Part shown: piece by piece, positions 6,695 to 13,552 of the stretch
How positions within the stretch are numbered: the stretch's first letter is position 1
Layout: every line of letters begins with the position of its first letter
From: CAYRZF01 sp964428805
GTDB taxonomy: Bacteria > Methylomirabilota > Methylomirabilia > Rokubacteriales > CSP1-6
DNA length: 25,934 nt
Assembly (NCBI GenBank): GCA_964428805.1
Contig: CAYRZF010000024.1
Location: 1 to 25,934, forward strand
Direction: 5' to 3'
The notes under the pieces: model-generated
Told to the model about the DNA's origin: nothing
The model's input: only the letters and a program-made list of their open reading frames with translations
Database searches by the model: none
Translations under genes and position numbers: made by a program

Positions 6695-7571
6695 TGAGTG
6701 CGGCGCGGACGCGCTCGGCGATCTCGAGAAGGGCGCTGCCCGCCAGACTGTCGGCATGGTCCGCGAGAAAAGGAACCCCGCGGTCGCCGGCCGCCGCCAG
6801 GCGGGGATCGAACGGGATCCGCCCCAGGAACGGGATATCGAACTCGGCGGCCAGCGCTTCGCCGCGGGAGCCCTGAAAGAGCTCGCCGATGGCTCCGCAC
6901 CGCCCGCACACGTAGCCCGCCATGTTCTCCACCAACCCGAGGACCGGGGCTGCGGTGGCTTTCGCGATCGTGATGGACTTCTTGACGACCAGATGGGAAA
7001 CCTCGGCCGGAATGGTGACCAGCACCGTTCCAGACAGCGACGGCACGAGCCCGGCCACGGTGGGGAACCGATCGGTGCCAGGCGGAAGGTCAACGAGGAG
7101 AAGGTCCAGGGAACCCCAGGCCGTGTCGGCGAGAAATTCCCGGAGGGCGTTGGCCTCCATGTTGCCGCGCCAGACGTGGGACTCCGCCTGGGTCGGGGCT
7201 TCCCACGTCACGGGTGCCGCGTCCGACGGCAGGAGCAGGTCCATGGACATCACGCGAATCCCGTCAGCGCTCAACGCCGGCTGGACGCCGGCCTCAGTGA
7301 CCTTCAGGGTCTGGCCGCGCACGCCGAGCATCCGCGCAATGGACGGGCCGTTCAGATCCGCGTCGAGGACGCCGACCGCCGACCCCTTCCGGGCAAACGC
7401 CGCAGCGAGATTCGCCGTCACCGAGGACTTCCCGACGCCGCCCTTTCCCGAGAGGATCGCGACGATGCGCCGGACGGCAGCCAGCCTGGCCTTGAGCCGG
7501 CTCTGCTGCTCCTCCACCTGGCCGACGATATTGGAGCCGCCGTCGCCGAGGATATCCTTGTACTTTTTCAT
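6627..7571 (-). CDS. mrp: Mrp/NBP35 family P-loop ATPase, Fe-S cluster carrier
   Basis: 314-residue ParA/MinD-type ATPase of the Mrp (ApbC) family, which carries and transfers 4Fe-4S clusters to apoproteins in the cytoplasm. Deviant Walker A GKGGVGKS at residues 42-49, switch region DADLNGPS, Walker B-like LLLVDLPPGT, and the cluster-binding CxxC (Cys222, Cys225 in YVCGRCG). It lacks the N-terminal DUF59/MIP18 domain of E. coli Mrp. ATG 7571 was chosen because homology starts there; the open frame upstream lies inside the transporter gene. The last 22 residues (from about TPSPWSSPPP to WGEEKR) are encoded by the REP-like element, which supplies the stop codon, so the natural C-terminus was replaced or extended. 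It follows the cation transporter by 10 bases. It could serve Fe-S clients such as the nearby radical SAM protein. Confidence 0.88.
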   Translation of the reverse strand: MKKYKDILGDGGSNIVGQVEEQQSRLKARLAAVRRIVAILSGKGGVGKSSVTANLAAAFARKGSAVGVLDADLNGPSIARMLGVRGQTLKVTEAGVQPALSADGIRVMSMDLLLPSDAAPVTWEAPTQAESHVWRGNMEANALREFLADTAWGSLDLLLVDLPPGTDRFPTVAGLVPSLSGTVLVTIPAEVSHLVVKKSITIAKATAAPVLGLVENMAGYVCGRCGAIGELFQGSRGEALAAEFDIPFLGRIPFDPRLAAAGDRGVPFLADHADSLAGSALLEIAERVRAALTPSPWSSPPPHPTSPQWGEEKR

Positions 7572-7581
7572 CCCATGGCCT

Positions 7582-8316
7582 CTAGCAGCAGGTGCAAAGG
7601 GCACACACGCACACATTGGACCGGCACAGAGGGAGGCAGCAGCCACACCCGCAGTCGGGGGACTCCGCGCCGCAGGCTTCACCCTGAAGGGCCTCGACGC
7701 CCTCCTTGACGATCAATGGCAACATGGCCAGGGCGGCAAGCGGGTCCGCCCACCACCACCCGGCGAGGGCGTTGAGCCCCAGCCCCAGGAGGAGCGTGAG
7801 CGACAGGTACGCGCACACCAGGGTCTCCACGGCGTCGGCCGCCAACGCCTGACTGCCGAGCGCTCGCGCCACGGCCCGCTTCCGCATGGCGAGCAAGGGC
7901 ATGACGATCACCGAGCAGATCGCTAATCCGATCCCGACCCAGCTCTCGCCGGAGGCTTCCTGTCGCCAGAGCTTGCCCGCCGACTCGTAGAAGACGTAGA
8001 CCGCGAGAACCAGGAAGGTGAGCCCGACGAAGCGCAGCGCCGCTCGCTCCGCCCGTTCAACCTCGTCGTCGTGAGCGCCGGCCACCTCCCGCTTGAGCCG
8101 CCAGAGCACCATCAGCCCCGCCGCCGTTTCGATCACGCTGTCGAGGCCGAAGCCGACCAGCGCGATGGAGCCCGCCAGGAGCCCGGCCCCGATCGCGACG
8201 ACCGCCTCCACGCTGTTCCAGCCGATGGTAAACCATTCCAGACGGACGCCGGTCCGCAGCAGAGAGTCCCGAGTGGCTCCAGGCCTGTGATCAACCCCCT
8301 CACAGGCGCAGCTCAT
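7582..8316 (-). CDS. cation-diffusion-facilitator-like transporter with cysteine-rich C-terminal tail
   Basis: 244-residue membrane protein of the cation transporter group related to CDF proteins, moving divalent metals across the inner membrane. Segments GFGLDSVIETAAG (second helix) and ALAADAVETLVCAYLSL (fifth helix) carry the acidic metal-site residues; ALAGWWWADPLAAL is a signature of this subgroup. About five or six transmembrane helices are visible and there is no cytoplasmic CDF C-terminal domain. Instead, the last 30 residues contain 11 cysteines in CxC and CC pairs (DCGCGCC, CVCALCTCC), and two more lie at the N-terminus (MSCAC). Family members often end in just CC, so this tail is unusually long. 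ATG overlaps the stop of the upstream membrane protein by 4 bases (ATGA). Metal specificity is unknown; thiophilic metals are plausible. Confidence 0.8.
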   Translation of the reverse strand: MSCACEGVDHRPGATRDSLLRTGVRLEWFTIGWNSVEAVVAIGAGLLAGSIALVGFGLDSVIETAAGLMVLWRLKREVAGAHDDEVERAERAALRFVGLTFLVLAVYVFYESAGKLWRQEASGESWVGIGLAICSVIVMPLLAMRKRAVARALGSQALAADAVETLVCAYLSLTLLLGLGLNALAGWWWADPLAALAMLPLIVKEGVEALQGEACGAESPDCGCGCCLPLCRSNVCVCALCTCC

Positions 8317-8714
8317 ACCCGGCGGCCCCAGGCGGCGCGCGCCAGCATGGCCATTGTCGCCAGGGTGAGGAGAAAGAAAATGCCCGCGCCGAGGCGCATC
8401 GGAACCTCAGCGTCGCCGGGGAGCGGGACGGTGGGGATCTTGGGCGCGAGCATGACCTGCCCTACCCCGAAGGCCCGGAAGGCCACGAGGAAGGTCAGGA
8501 TCCGGGTGAACCATAGGTAGCCGCTACCCCGGGCGCCGCGCGCGATGAGCCAGGGAAACACCACGATGAAGAGGGCCCCGAGGACAAACCAGAAGATTCC
8601 ACGACCGGCGGTGAGGCCGCGAGTTGCCATGTACAGGCCGCCAAGCCAGTAGAGAACGCCGTAGACGAAATAGGTCCACGCGGCCTGCTTGAACCGCTCT
8701 TCTCGCGTCGTCAT
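8313..8714 (-). CDS. hypothetical four-helix membrane protein
   Basis: 133-residue protein with about four hydrophobic helices: around residues 11-32 (YFVYGVLYWLGGLYMATRG), 39-60, 68-84 and 108-127. It has a charged N-terminus and the positively charged end WGRRV. I recognise no family motif. It is coupled to the transporter downstream by an ATGA overlap and follows the radical SAM gene by 3 bases, so it is part of the same transcript. A partner or accessory subunit of the transporter is possible, but that rests only on position. Confidence 0.75.
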   Translation of the reverse strand: MTTREERFKQAAWTYFVYGVLYWLGGLYMATRGLTAGRGIFWFVLGALFIVVFPWLIARGARGSGYLWFTRILTFLVAFRAFGVGQVMLAPKIPTVPLPGDAEVPMRLGAGIFFLLTLATMAMLARAAWGRRV

Positions 8715-8717
8715 CGG

Positions 8718-10049
8718 CTATTCCCGAGGGCGGAAGCGGCCGCCCCACTTCTGGCGAACCTCCGCCAGCATCTCGCCGGTGATCACCCGGCCCCCGCTCG
8801 AGCGCGCGTATGCCTCCACCGCCTTGACGACCATGCCGCGGGCAAAGGACGGGATCGCATCGAGCCGGGCGCGGGCGGCGGGCTCCCACTGGAGTTCATA
8901 GGAAACCTCGAGGCCGAAGGTCTGATCGGCCGGCAGATCGATGAGTGTTCCGCCGTGCTGACCCGGCCGATAGGCGCAGGCGGGGTCTTCGGCCAGGTAA
9001 TCGCCGTAAGCGGCATAGGCCCGGCAACGGCAGCCGCCGCAGATCTTCGAGAACTCGCAGGCCCCGCAGCGGCCGCCGAGCTTCGGCTCGCGGAGATCGT
9101 TGAAGACGCCGGCGGAATGCCAGAGGTCGGCGAAGGAGCGCTCCCGAAGATTTCCGGCCGATACAGGCATGTACGGGCACGGCGTGACATCTCCCTCCGG
9201 CGTGATCCGGCAGTAGTATTTCCCTGCGGGGCAGGAGCCGTGGGCGTAGTTCCTGAGGAGGGGAGAGGTCGGGTCGAGCTCCCAGATGATCCGCCGGAAG
9301 TGAGGGGCGCACTTGGCTCGAATCAGAAGGCCGCCAGCGCGTCCCGCCGGGACGCTCCACGGGTCCTCCTGAACCTCGAAGACCGACGGGCCGGGGCTGC
9401 TCCCGCCGTTTCCCACGCCCTGGACCTTCGCCAGGTAGGTCAGGATCTTCTCGTACTGCTCGGGCGTGATGTCGGTGAGCCGCTCCCCCCGGCCGGTGCG
9501 GACCAGGAAGAAGAAATTCAGGACCTTGGCGCCGAGCTCCCCGGCCAGGTCGATCATCGCCGGGATCTCCTCGACGTTCCAGTCCGTGACCGACATATGC
9601 AGGGAGAAATCGAGCCCTTCGGCGCAGAGCGCTTTCGTGGCTCGCACAGCGCCCTCCCAGGCGCCGGGGAGATGGCGGAAGGCGTCGTGCTTCTTGGCGT
9701 CAGTGGAATCGAGCGAGAGACTCGCCCCCTGGACCCCGTGCTCGCGGAGCAATCGGGCCTGCTTGTCGCGGAGCAGGACGCCGTTTGTGCCGACGACGAC
9801 GGTGAATCCCTTCTCGCTGCCGGCTGCCGCGAGCTCAAACAGGTCCTTTCGGAGCAACGGCTCGCCGCCCGTGAGGATCAGGAAGACGTGGGGATTGACC
9901 TCGGCGATCTCGTCTATGACCCGGCGGCACTCCTCGGTCGAGAGCTCGCCCGAGGCGTCGGCGCCCGGGAACGCCGACATGTAGCAGTGCGCGCAGTAAA
10001 GATTACAGCGCTGCGTCAGGTTCCACGAAACCGAATACGCTTTGTACAC
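8718..10049 (-). CDS. radical SAM/SPASM protein with C-terminal PCP_red domain (NirJ/AhbC/AhbD-like)
   Basis: 443-residue radical SAM enzyme. The 4Fe-4S motif CNLYCAHC (Cys15, Cys19, Cys22) sits at the extreme N-terminus, followed by LILTGGEPLL (61-66). The SPASM-like region from about 273 has CPAGKYYC, TPEGDVTPCPYMP and a cysteine cluster (328-342, CGACEFSKICGGCRC, plus Cys358) for auxiliary clusters. This pattern resembles the haem-pathway enzymes NirJ, AhbC and AhbD. Residues 384-436 add a PCP_red domain (ELQWEPAARARLDAIP, ending VRQKWGGRF), known from the protochlorophyllide reductase B subunit. The start is GTG at 10049, whose first base is the last base of the upstream TAG; the only longer frame overlaps that gene by 200 bases with no homology. 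The lack of a Shine-Dalgarno fits translational coupling. The substrate is not established. Confidence 0.85.
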   Translation of the reverse strand: MYKAYSVSWNLTQRCNLYCAHCYMSAFPGADASGELSTEECRRVIDEIAEVNPHVFLILTGGEPLLRKDLFELAAAGSEKGFTVVVGTNGVLLRDKQARLLREHGVQGASLSLDSTDAKKHDAFRHLPGAWEGAVRATKALCAEGLDFSLHMSVTDWNVEEIPAMIDLAGELGAKVLNFFFLVRTGRGERLTDITPEQYEKILTYLAKVQGVGNGGSSPGPSVFEVQEDPWSVPAGRAGGLLIRAKCAPHFRRIIWELDPTSPLLRNYAHGSCPAGKYYCRITPEGDVTPCPYMPVSAGNLRERSFADLWHSAGVFNDLREPKLGGRCGACEFSKICGGCRCRAYAAYGDYLAEDPACAYRPGQHGGTLIDLPADQTFGLEVSYELQWEPAARARLDAIPSFARGMVVKAVEAYARSSGGRVITGEMLAEVRQKWGGRFRPRE

Positions 10050-11950
10050 TATTTTTTCTGCTTGATGTAGCCGGCGATGACCTCGTTCATCGTGTTGCGC
10101 GCGTGGCCGGTTCCCTCCTCGCAGAGCGCCAGATCGATCGTCGTCGCGCCCTTCTCCCGGGCGACCTTTTCGACTTCCTCGCGGGTCATGTCGCGCATGA
10201 AGCCGGCCGGGACGCGATTGAGCCGGGCGACGGCCTCGTGGGTCCACGCGAACTCCCCAGCGGGGGCGTTGCCTCCGGCCTCGCCCGGCAGCTCGGCGGG
10301 TGAGAACTTGGTCTTGACGATGAGGGTCTCCCAGCCGGCGCCGAGCTTCTCACGCCCCACGGTCTCCTCGATCATCGGGAAGGCGAGCTCGCGGGTGATC
10401 ACGGGGATCCGCTTGGAGCGCGCGTACTTCTCGATCCGGGCCTTGGCCCGACGGCGAAGGTAGGCGTCAGTCACCTCCCGGAGGCCGTCGCGGGCGTCGG
10501 CCGCCCATTTGACCGTGATCCCGGGCAGCGGCTCCTCCTCCACGACGCCGCCCTGCTCGGCGGCGATGGCCTCCACGGTGGCCCGGTCGATCAGCTGGAA
10601 TTTGTCAGCCTCCGCCCTGCACACGGGACACTTCACCACCGGGTTGGGCCCCTTGACCGTGTAGCCGCAGACTGAGCAAATCGCGGTCACGGCCTGATTC
10701 TCCGCGCGGAGCTTTGCGATCGCAACGTCTTCCGCAAGAATCTGCATCTTCTCCGCCATCCGGGTTGGCATGAAGATCGCCATGGCCTCGGTGATCACCT
10801 TGGAGGTAATCACCGTGTGACCCTGCTCGACGGCGTAGCGCAAGAGCGCAGTGCGCGCCACACCCTTCACCTGGGGCGGCACGCGCTCCATCCGCGCCTC
10901 AGCCTCCTCGGTCCAGGAGATGATCTCTTCGGCCTTGACGTCCAGCGGCGGGTAGAACTTCCCGCCGGTGAGGAGCACATTGCACGGCGCCAGCCGCAGC
11001 AGGTTTTCGGTGTTCGAGCCGAGGTCCGTCTCGTCCTCGTCCGAGTGGACCCCGACGCGCCCGAGGATCAGGAGCCACGGCTGCTTGGTCCGGCAGTACT
11101 GGAGCACCTTTTCAAAACACTTGCCGTCGAGGAGCGTGATGCCGAGGTCCACCCCGTCTTCCCGGGCGAGCTTACGACCGATCTCCAGGTGCGACTGGTA
11201 GATCTTGGCCAGGCCGGTGTCGATGATCTCCTCGTGGAGCTGCTCCTGTTCTTGAAAGCGGAAAATCTTGGACGCCTTCTCCGTCAGCACCCCGACGATC
11301 CCGTTGAACATGGCGTAGTGGAGGTAAGGGTCGTACACGGCCACAGCCTCCACCGGGCGGTTGAGCGCCTTGCCGAGCCCGATCCCGAGCTTGAAGCCGT
11401 TGAACGACTGGGGGCTGCCGTCCAGGCCCACCACGATGGCGCCCTCCTGAGCCGCGCCGTTCAGGTTCTTCACCACCAGAGTATCGCTGCCCACCTTCCG
11501 GACGAAGCGCTCGGTGACCGACCCGAGCTGGCTGTCCTTCACCGCTCCCATGCCGAGGGCGCCGATGATGACGAGATCGTAGTCCGAACTCTTGACGTCC
11601 TCGATCAGCACCTTGTAGTGCTTGCCGTCCATCATCTTCCGCTCGAACGGCAAGCCGGCGGCCCCGGCCTTCTGCGCCATCACCTCCAGATACGAGTCGG
11701 AGATGAGCTGGAGCCCCATGGCGATGAGGGAGTCGTGGATCTTGCGTTGCCGTTCGAGCTCCGTCTCGTCCTTGTACTCCTCGGGCAGCGTGTACTCCAT
11801 CTGCTTGAAGCGGTAATCGTGAAGACGGGCGGCGTACACGTGGCACCCGGTGAGCCGCGAGCCGAACGTCTTGCCCAGCTCGACCGCCAGGTCAATGGCC
11901 CGGTTCGAGTGGTCGGAGTTGTCCACCGGGACGTAGATGTGCTTGAACAT
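10049..11950 (-). CDS. multidomain universal stress protein: UspA-UspA-PCP_red-rubredoxin-like-PCP_red-PCP_red
   Basis: 633 residues. Two UspA domains (1-161 and about 168-328) each carry an ATP-binding loop: G130-x2-G133-x9-G143-S is canonical; G297-x2-G300-x10-GS is one residue longer. A first PCP_red domain follows at about 346-390 (SWTEEAEARMERVP). A rubredoxin-like CSVCGY...CPVC knuckle at 425-444 has four cysteines. Two more PCP_red domains sit at about 481-527 and 568-608, the last with FAWTHEAVARLNRVPAGFMRDMTR. Universal stress proteins bind ATP and modulate stress survival; PCP_red is the C-terminal domain of light-independent protochlorophyllide reductase. The rubredoxin-like site could bind Fe or Zn. 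GGGAGG lies 5 bases before ATG. Translationally coupled to the radical SAM gene. No close characterised homologue known to me. Confidence 0.87.
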   Translation of the reverse strand: MFKHIYVPVDNSDHSNRAIDLAVELGKTFGSRLTGCHVYAARLHDYRFKQMEYTLPEEYKDETELERQRKIHDSLIAMGLQLISDSYLEVMAQKAGAAGLPFERKMMDGKHYKVLIEDVKSSDYDLVIIGALGMGAVKDSQLGSVTERFVRKVGSDTLVVKNLNGAAQEGAIVVGLDGSPQSFNGFKLGIGLGKALNRPVEAVAVYDPYLHYAMFNGIVGVLTEKASKIFRFQEQEQLHEEIIDTGLAKIYQSHLEIGRKLAREDGVDLGITLLDGKCFEKVLQYCRTKQPWLLILGRVGVHSDEDETDLGSNTENLLRLAPCNVLLTGGKFYPPLDVKAEEIISWTEEAEARMERVPPQVKGVARTALLRYAVEQGHTVITSKVITEAMAIFMPTRMAEKMQILAEDVAIAKLRAENQAVTAICSVCGYTVKGPNPVVKCPVCRAEADKFQLIDRATVEAIAAEQGGVVEEEPLPGITVKWAADARDGLREVTDAYLRRRAKARIEKYARSKRIPVITRELAFPMIEETVGREKLGAGWETLIVKTKFSPAELPGEAGGNAPAGEFAWTHEAVARLNRVPAGFMRDMTREEVEKVAREKGATTIDLALCEEGTGHARNTMNEVIAGYIKQKK

Positions 11951-11962
11951 TCTCGCCTCCCT

Positions 11963-12781
11963 TTATTTCAACTCGAAATCAACCTCGACCGACCCTCCGC
12001 GAGGGACGGTGACTTCCCGCGTGACCCGCTGCTCGTCGTAGATCGGCCGCCCATCCTTGTCGGCGCCCTTCACCCGGAACCCCTCGTGCCACATCGTGAC
12101 CGTATACTTGCCGGGGGGGATCCCATCGATCTTGAAGTTCCCCTTCTCGTCTGTCACCGCCACGTAGGGGCTGTCATGCACGACGATCCAGGCGGACATG
12201 TGGGTGTGGACATCACACAGCACCTTCACCACGCCGGGCTGCTTGAGCCGGGTCGTGACATCGACGACTCGGCCCTTCGAGAACAGGGGTACGTTGAAGA
12301 GCGGCCGCGCGCTGAGGAAGCCATGGGCGTTGTGCTGGACGGGGTCGGAGTTCCGGATCTTGACAGGGGCTCCGGCCATCACGGCGGAGACGTGCGGCAC
12401 GAAGAAGCACTTGGCGTTGTCCAGGATCAGCTCCCCTTCGGCCTTCTTTCCCCTGGGCACCGCCTCGATCAGGATCACGCTCCCCTTGACGCCCCTGTTG
12501 GGGCCCACGACGAGGGCTTCGTTAGGCACGGACTGACCGCAGGCGTCCTGGTTTTTCTTAACGGGAATGGGATCGAGCCTCGGCGGGACGCCGGTGAACT
12601 TCACGGAGCCCGTGAGAGTCCCCGGGTCCGCCACGACCGCGATGTCGTAGGCGCGAACCGCGTCGGGCATCCCCCACCCGGCGGCAAGAAACGCGCTCAG
12701 CGCGAGCGGGATCAGAGCCCTTCGATTCCATTTTCTCCTAAGCACGCCACGCAGTATAGGGAGTAGGCGCGGAAAGTTCAA
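11963..12781 (-). CDS. cupredoxin-like protein with carboxypeptidase-regulatory-like domain (methylamine-utilisation-protein-like), secreted
   Basis: Exported protein of about 260-272 residues. The signal peptide is around ALIPLALSAFLAAGW with cleavage near AVRA. The middle is a cupredoxin-like beta sandwich with potential copper ligands: the histidines of PVQHNAH, then VLCDVHTHMSAW (Cys, His, Met), the usual CDVHxxM pattern in this group. The end is a carboxypeptidase-regulatory-like fold (GNFKIDGIPPGKYTVTMWHEG). Such proteins are often annotated as methylamine utilisation or plastocyanin-like and are commonly periplasmic in respiratory gene clusters. The start is uncertain: TTG 12781 or GTG 12745 are in frame, while the best ribosome binding site (AGGAG) precedes an ATG that is out of frame. 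It is followed by the universal stress gene, whose ribosome binding site lies next to its stop codon. Confidence 0.8.
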   Translation of the reverse strand: MNFPRLLPILRGVLRRKWNRRALIPLALSAFLAAGWGMPDAVRAYDIAVVADPGTLTGSVKFTGVPPRLDPIPVKKNQDACGQSVPNEALVVGPNRGVKGSVILIEAVPRGKKAEGELILDNAKCFFVPHVSAVMAGAPVKIRNSDPVQHNAHGFLSARPLFNVPLFSKGRVVDVTTRLKQPGVVKVLCDVHTHMSAWIVVHDSPYVAVTDEKGNFKIDGIPPGKYTVTMWHEGFRVKGADKDGRPIYDEQRVTREVTVPRGGSVEVDFELK

Positions 12782-12808
12782 GTCGATTTGCCTAAGCTGG
12801 CGCCGCGA

Positions 12809-12828
12809 GGCCGGCTACATGGCCGGCC
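12809..12828 (-). terminator. GC-rich hairpin between yceI and the cupredoxin gene
   Basis: GGCCGGC (12809-12815) pairs with GCCGGCC (12822-12828) around a 6-base loop. There is no T-run on the minus strand. It may attenuate or protect the transcript between the yceI stop (12843) and the cupredoxin start (12781). Weak evidence for true termination. Confidence 0.35.
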
Positions 12829-12842
12829 CCCCGGGAGTTCAT

Positions 12843-13508
12843 CTACTGCCGGACGAGGGTGAGATCGGTTTCGAGCTGAATGTCGTTGGCGAGCTTGAGG
12901 ATGAGGAGCTGGGGAATCTGCATCCCGTGGTTGGTGAACGTGGTCTGGAACTTCGCCCGGATCTTGATGTTGTCGCTGGTGAAGCCCCAGCGCTTCTGGG
13001 TTTCGAGCTGCTCGGGGGAAAGCTTCAAGTACGTGATGCGCGCCTCCGCGGTGGTCTCGACGGGCTTTCCCTTGATCGTCAGGATGCCTTTCACCTTGGC
13101 CGGGATCTCCTTGCCGGGCTCCAGCGGCACCGCGAGCTCCACGCTTTTGATCTCGAAGACCGCGTAGCGATTGGCCTCGTTGGCGGTGTCGAGGTACTCC
13201 GGCCCCTTCATGTCCGCGTCCCGCTTTGCGACACCGGAATTGACCGTGGTGAGATCGACCCGGATCACCCCACTCGCCGCCCGCGGCTTCGCCGGATCCA
13301 GCGTGACCGTGCCGCTCACGCCGGGGCCCGCGGTCGTGCCGACGATCGTCTCGAGCGGTGCGTCGCTCTTGAACGTCGCCCGCGAATAGTTCGAGTGCAC
13401 CTTGAAGGCGATCGGCTCCGCGGTCGCCGGGACCGGCACGAACAGCAGACTCCCGATGAGGAACTGGATCGCGCTTGCCACCAGCATGGCTCGCCCCGGG
13501 GTGCGCAT
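12843..13508 (-). CDS. YceI family protein, periplasmic
   Basis: 221-residue YceI-like lipocalin-fold protein. The N-terminal signal peptide (AMLVASAIQFLIGSLLFVPVPATA) directs it to the periplasm. The body has the family pattern: FKVHSNYSRATFKSDAP, VSGTVTLDP, SGVIRVDLTTVNSG, RDADMKGPEYLDTANEANRYAVFEI, then GILTIKGKPVE. YceI proteins bind isoprenoid or other amphiphilic molecules; several are induced by base or osmotic stress. ATG 13508 is preceded by AAAGGAG at a good distance; the much longer open frame upstream lies inside the reductase gene and has no homology. It follows the flavin reductase by 44 bases and is probably in the sigma/anti-sigma operon. Link to isoprenoids and the squalene synthase is speculative. 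Confidence 0.86.
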   Translation of the reverse strand: MRTPGRAMLVASAIQFLIGSLLFVPVPATAEPIAFKVHSNYSRATFKSDAPLETIVGTTAGPGVSGTVTLDPAKPRAASGVIRVDLTTVNSGVAKRDADMKGPEYLDTANEANRYAVFEIKSVELAVPLEPGKEIPAKVKGILTIKGKPVETTAEARITYLKLSPEQLETQKRWGFTSDNIKIRAKFQTTFTNHGMQIPQLLILKLANDIQLETDLTLVRQ

Positions 13509-13552
13509 TATCGCGGTCTCCTTTGTTCGTGGAGGATCCTTTTCTGACCCGC

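Noticed and set aside
7572..7682. Longer Mrp protein starting at 7682 with a cysteine-containing N-terminus
   Set aside because: That stretch is the cysteine-rich end of the transporter gene in another frame; Mrp homology begins at 7571.
10817..12766. 649-codon plus-strand open frame opposite the universal stress protein
   Set aside because: His/Asp/Leu-rich shadow typical of antisense GC-rich frames; the minus-strand protein has clear domains.
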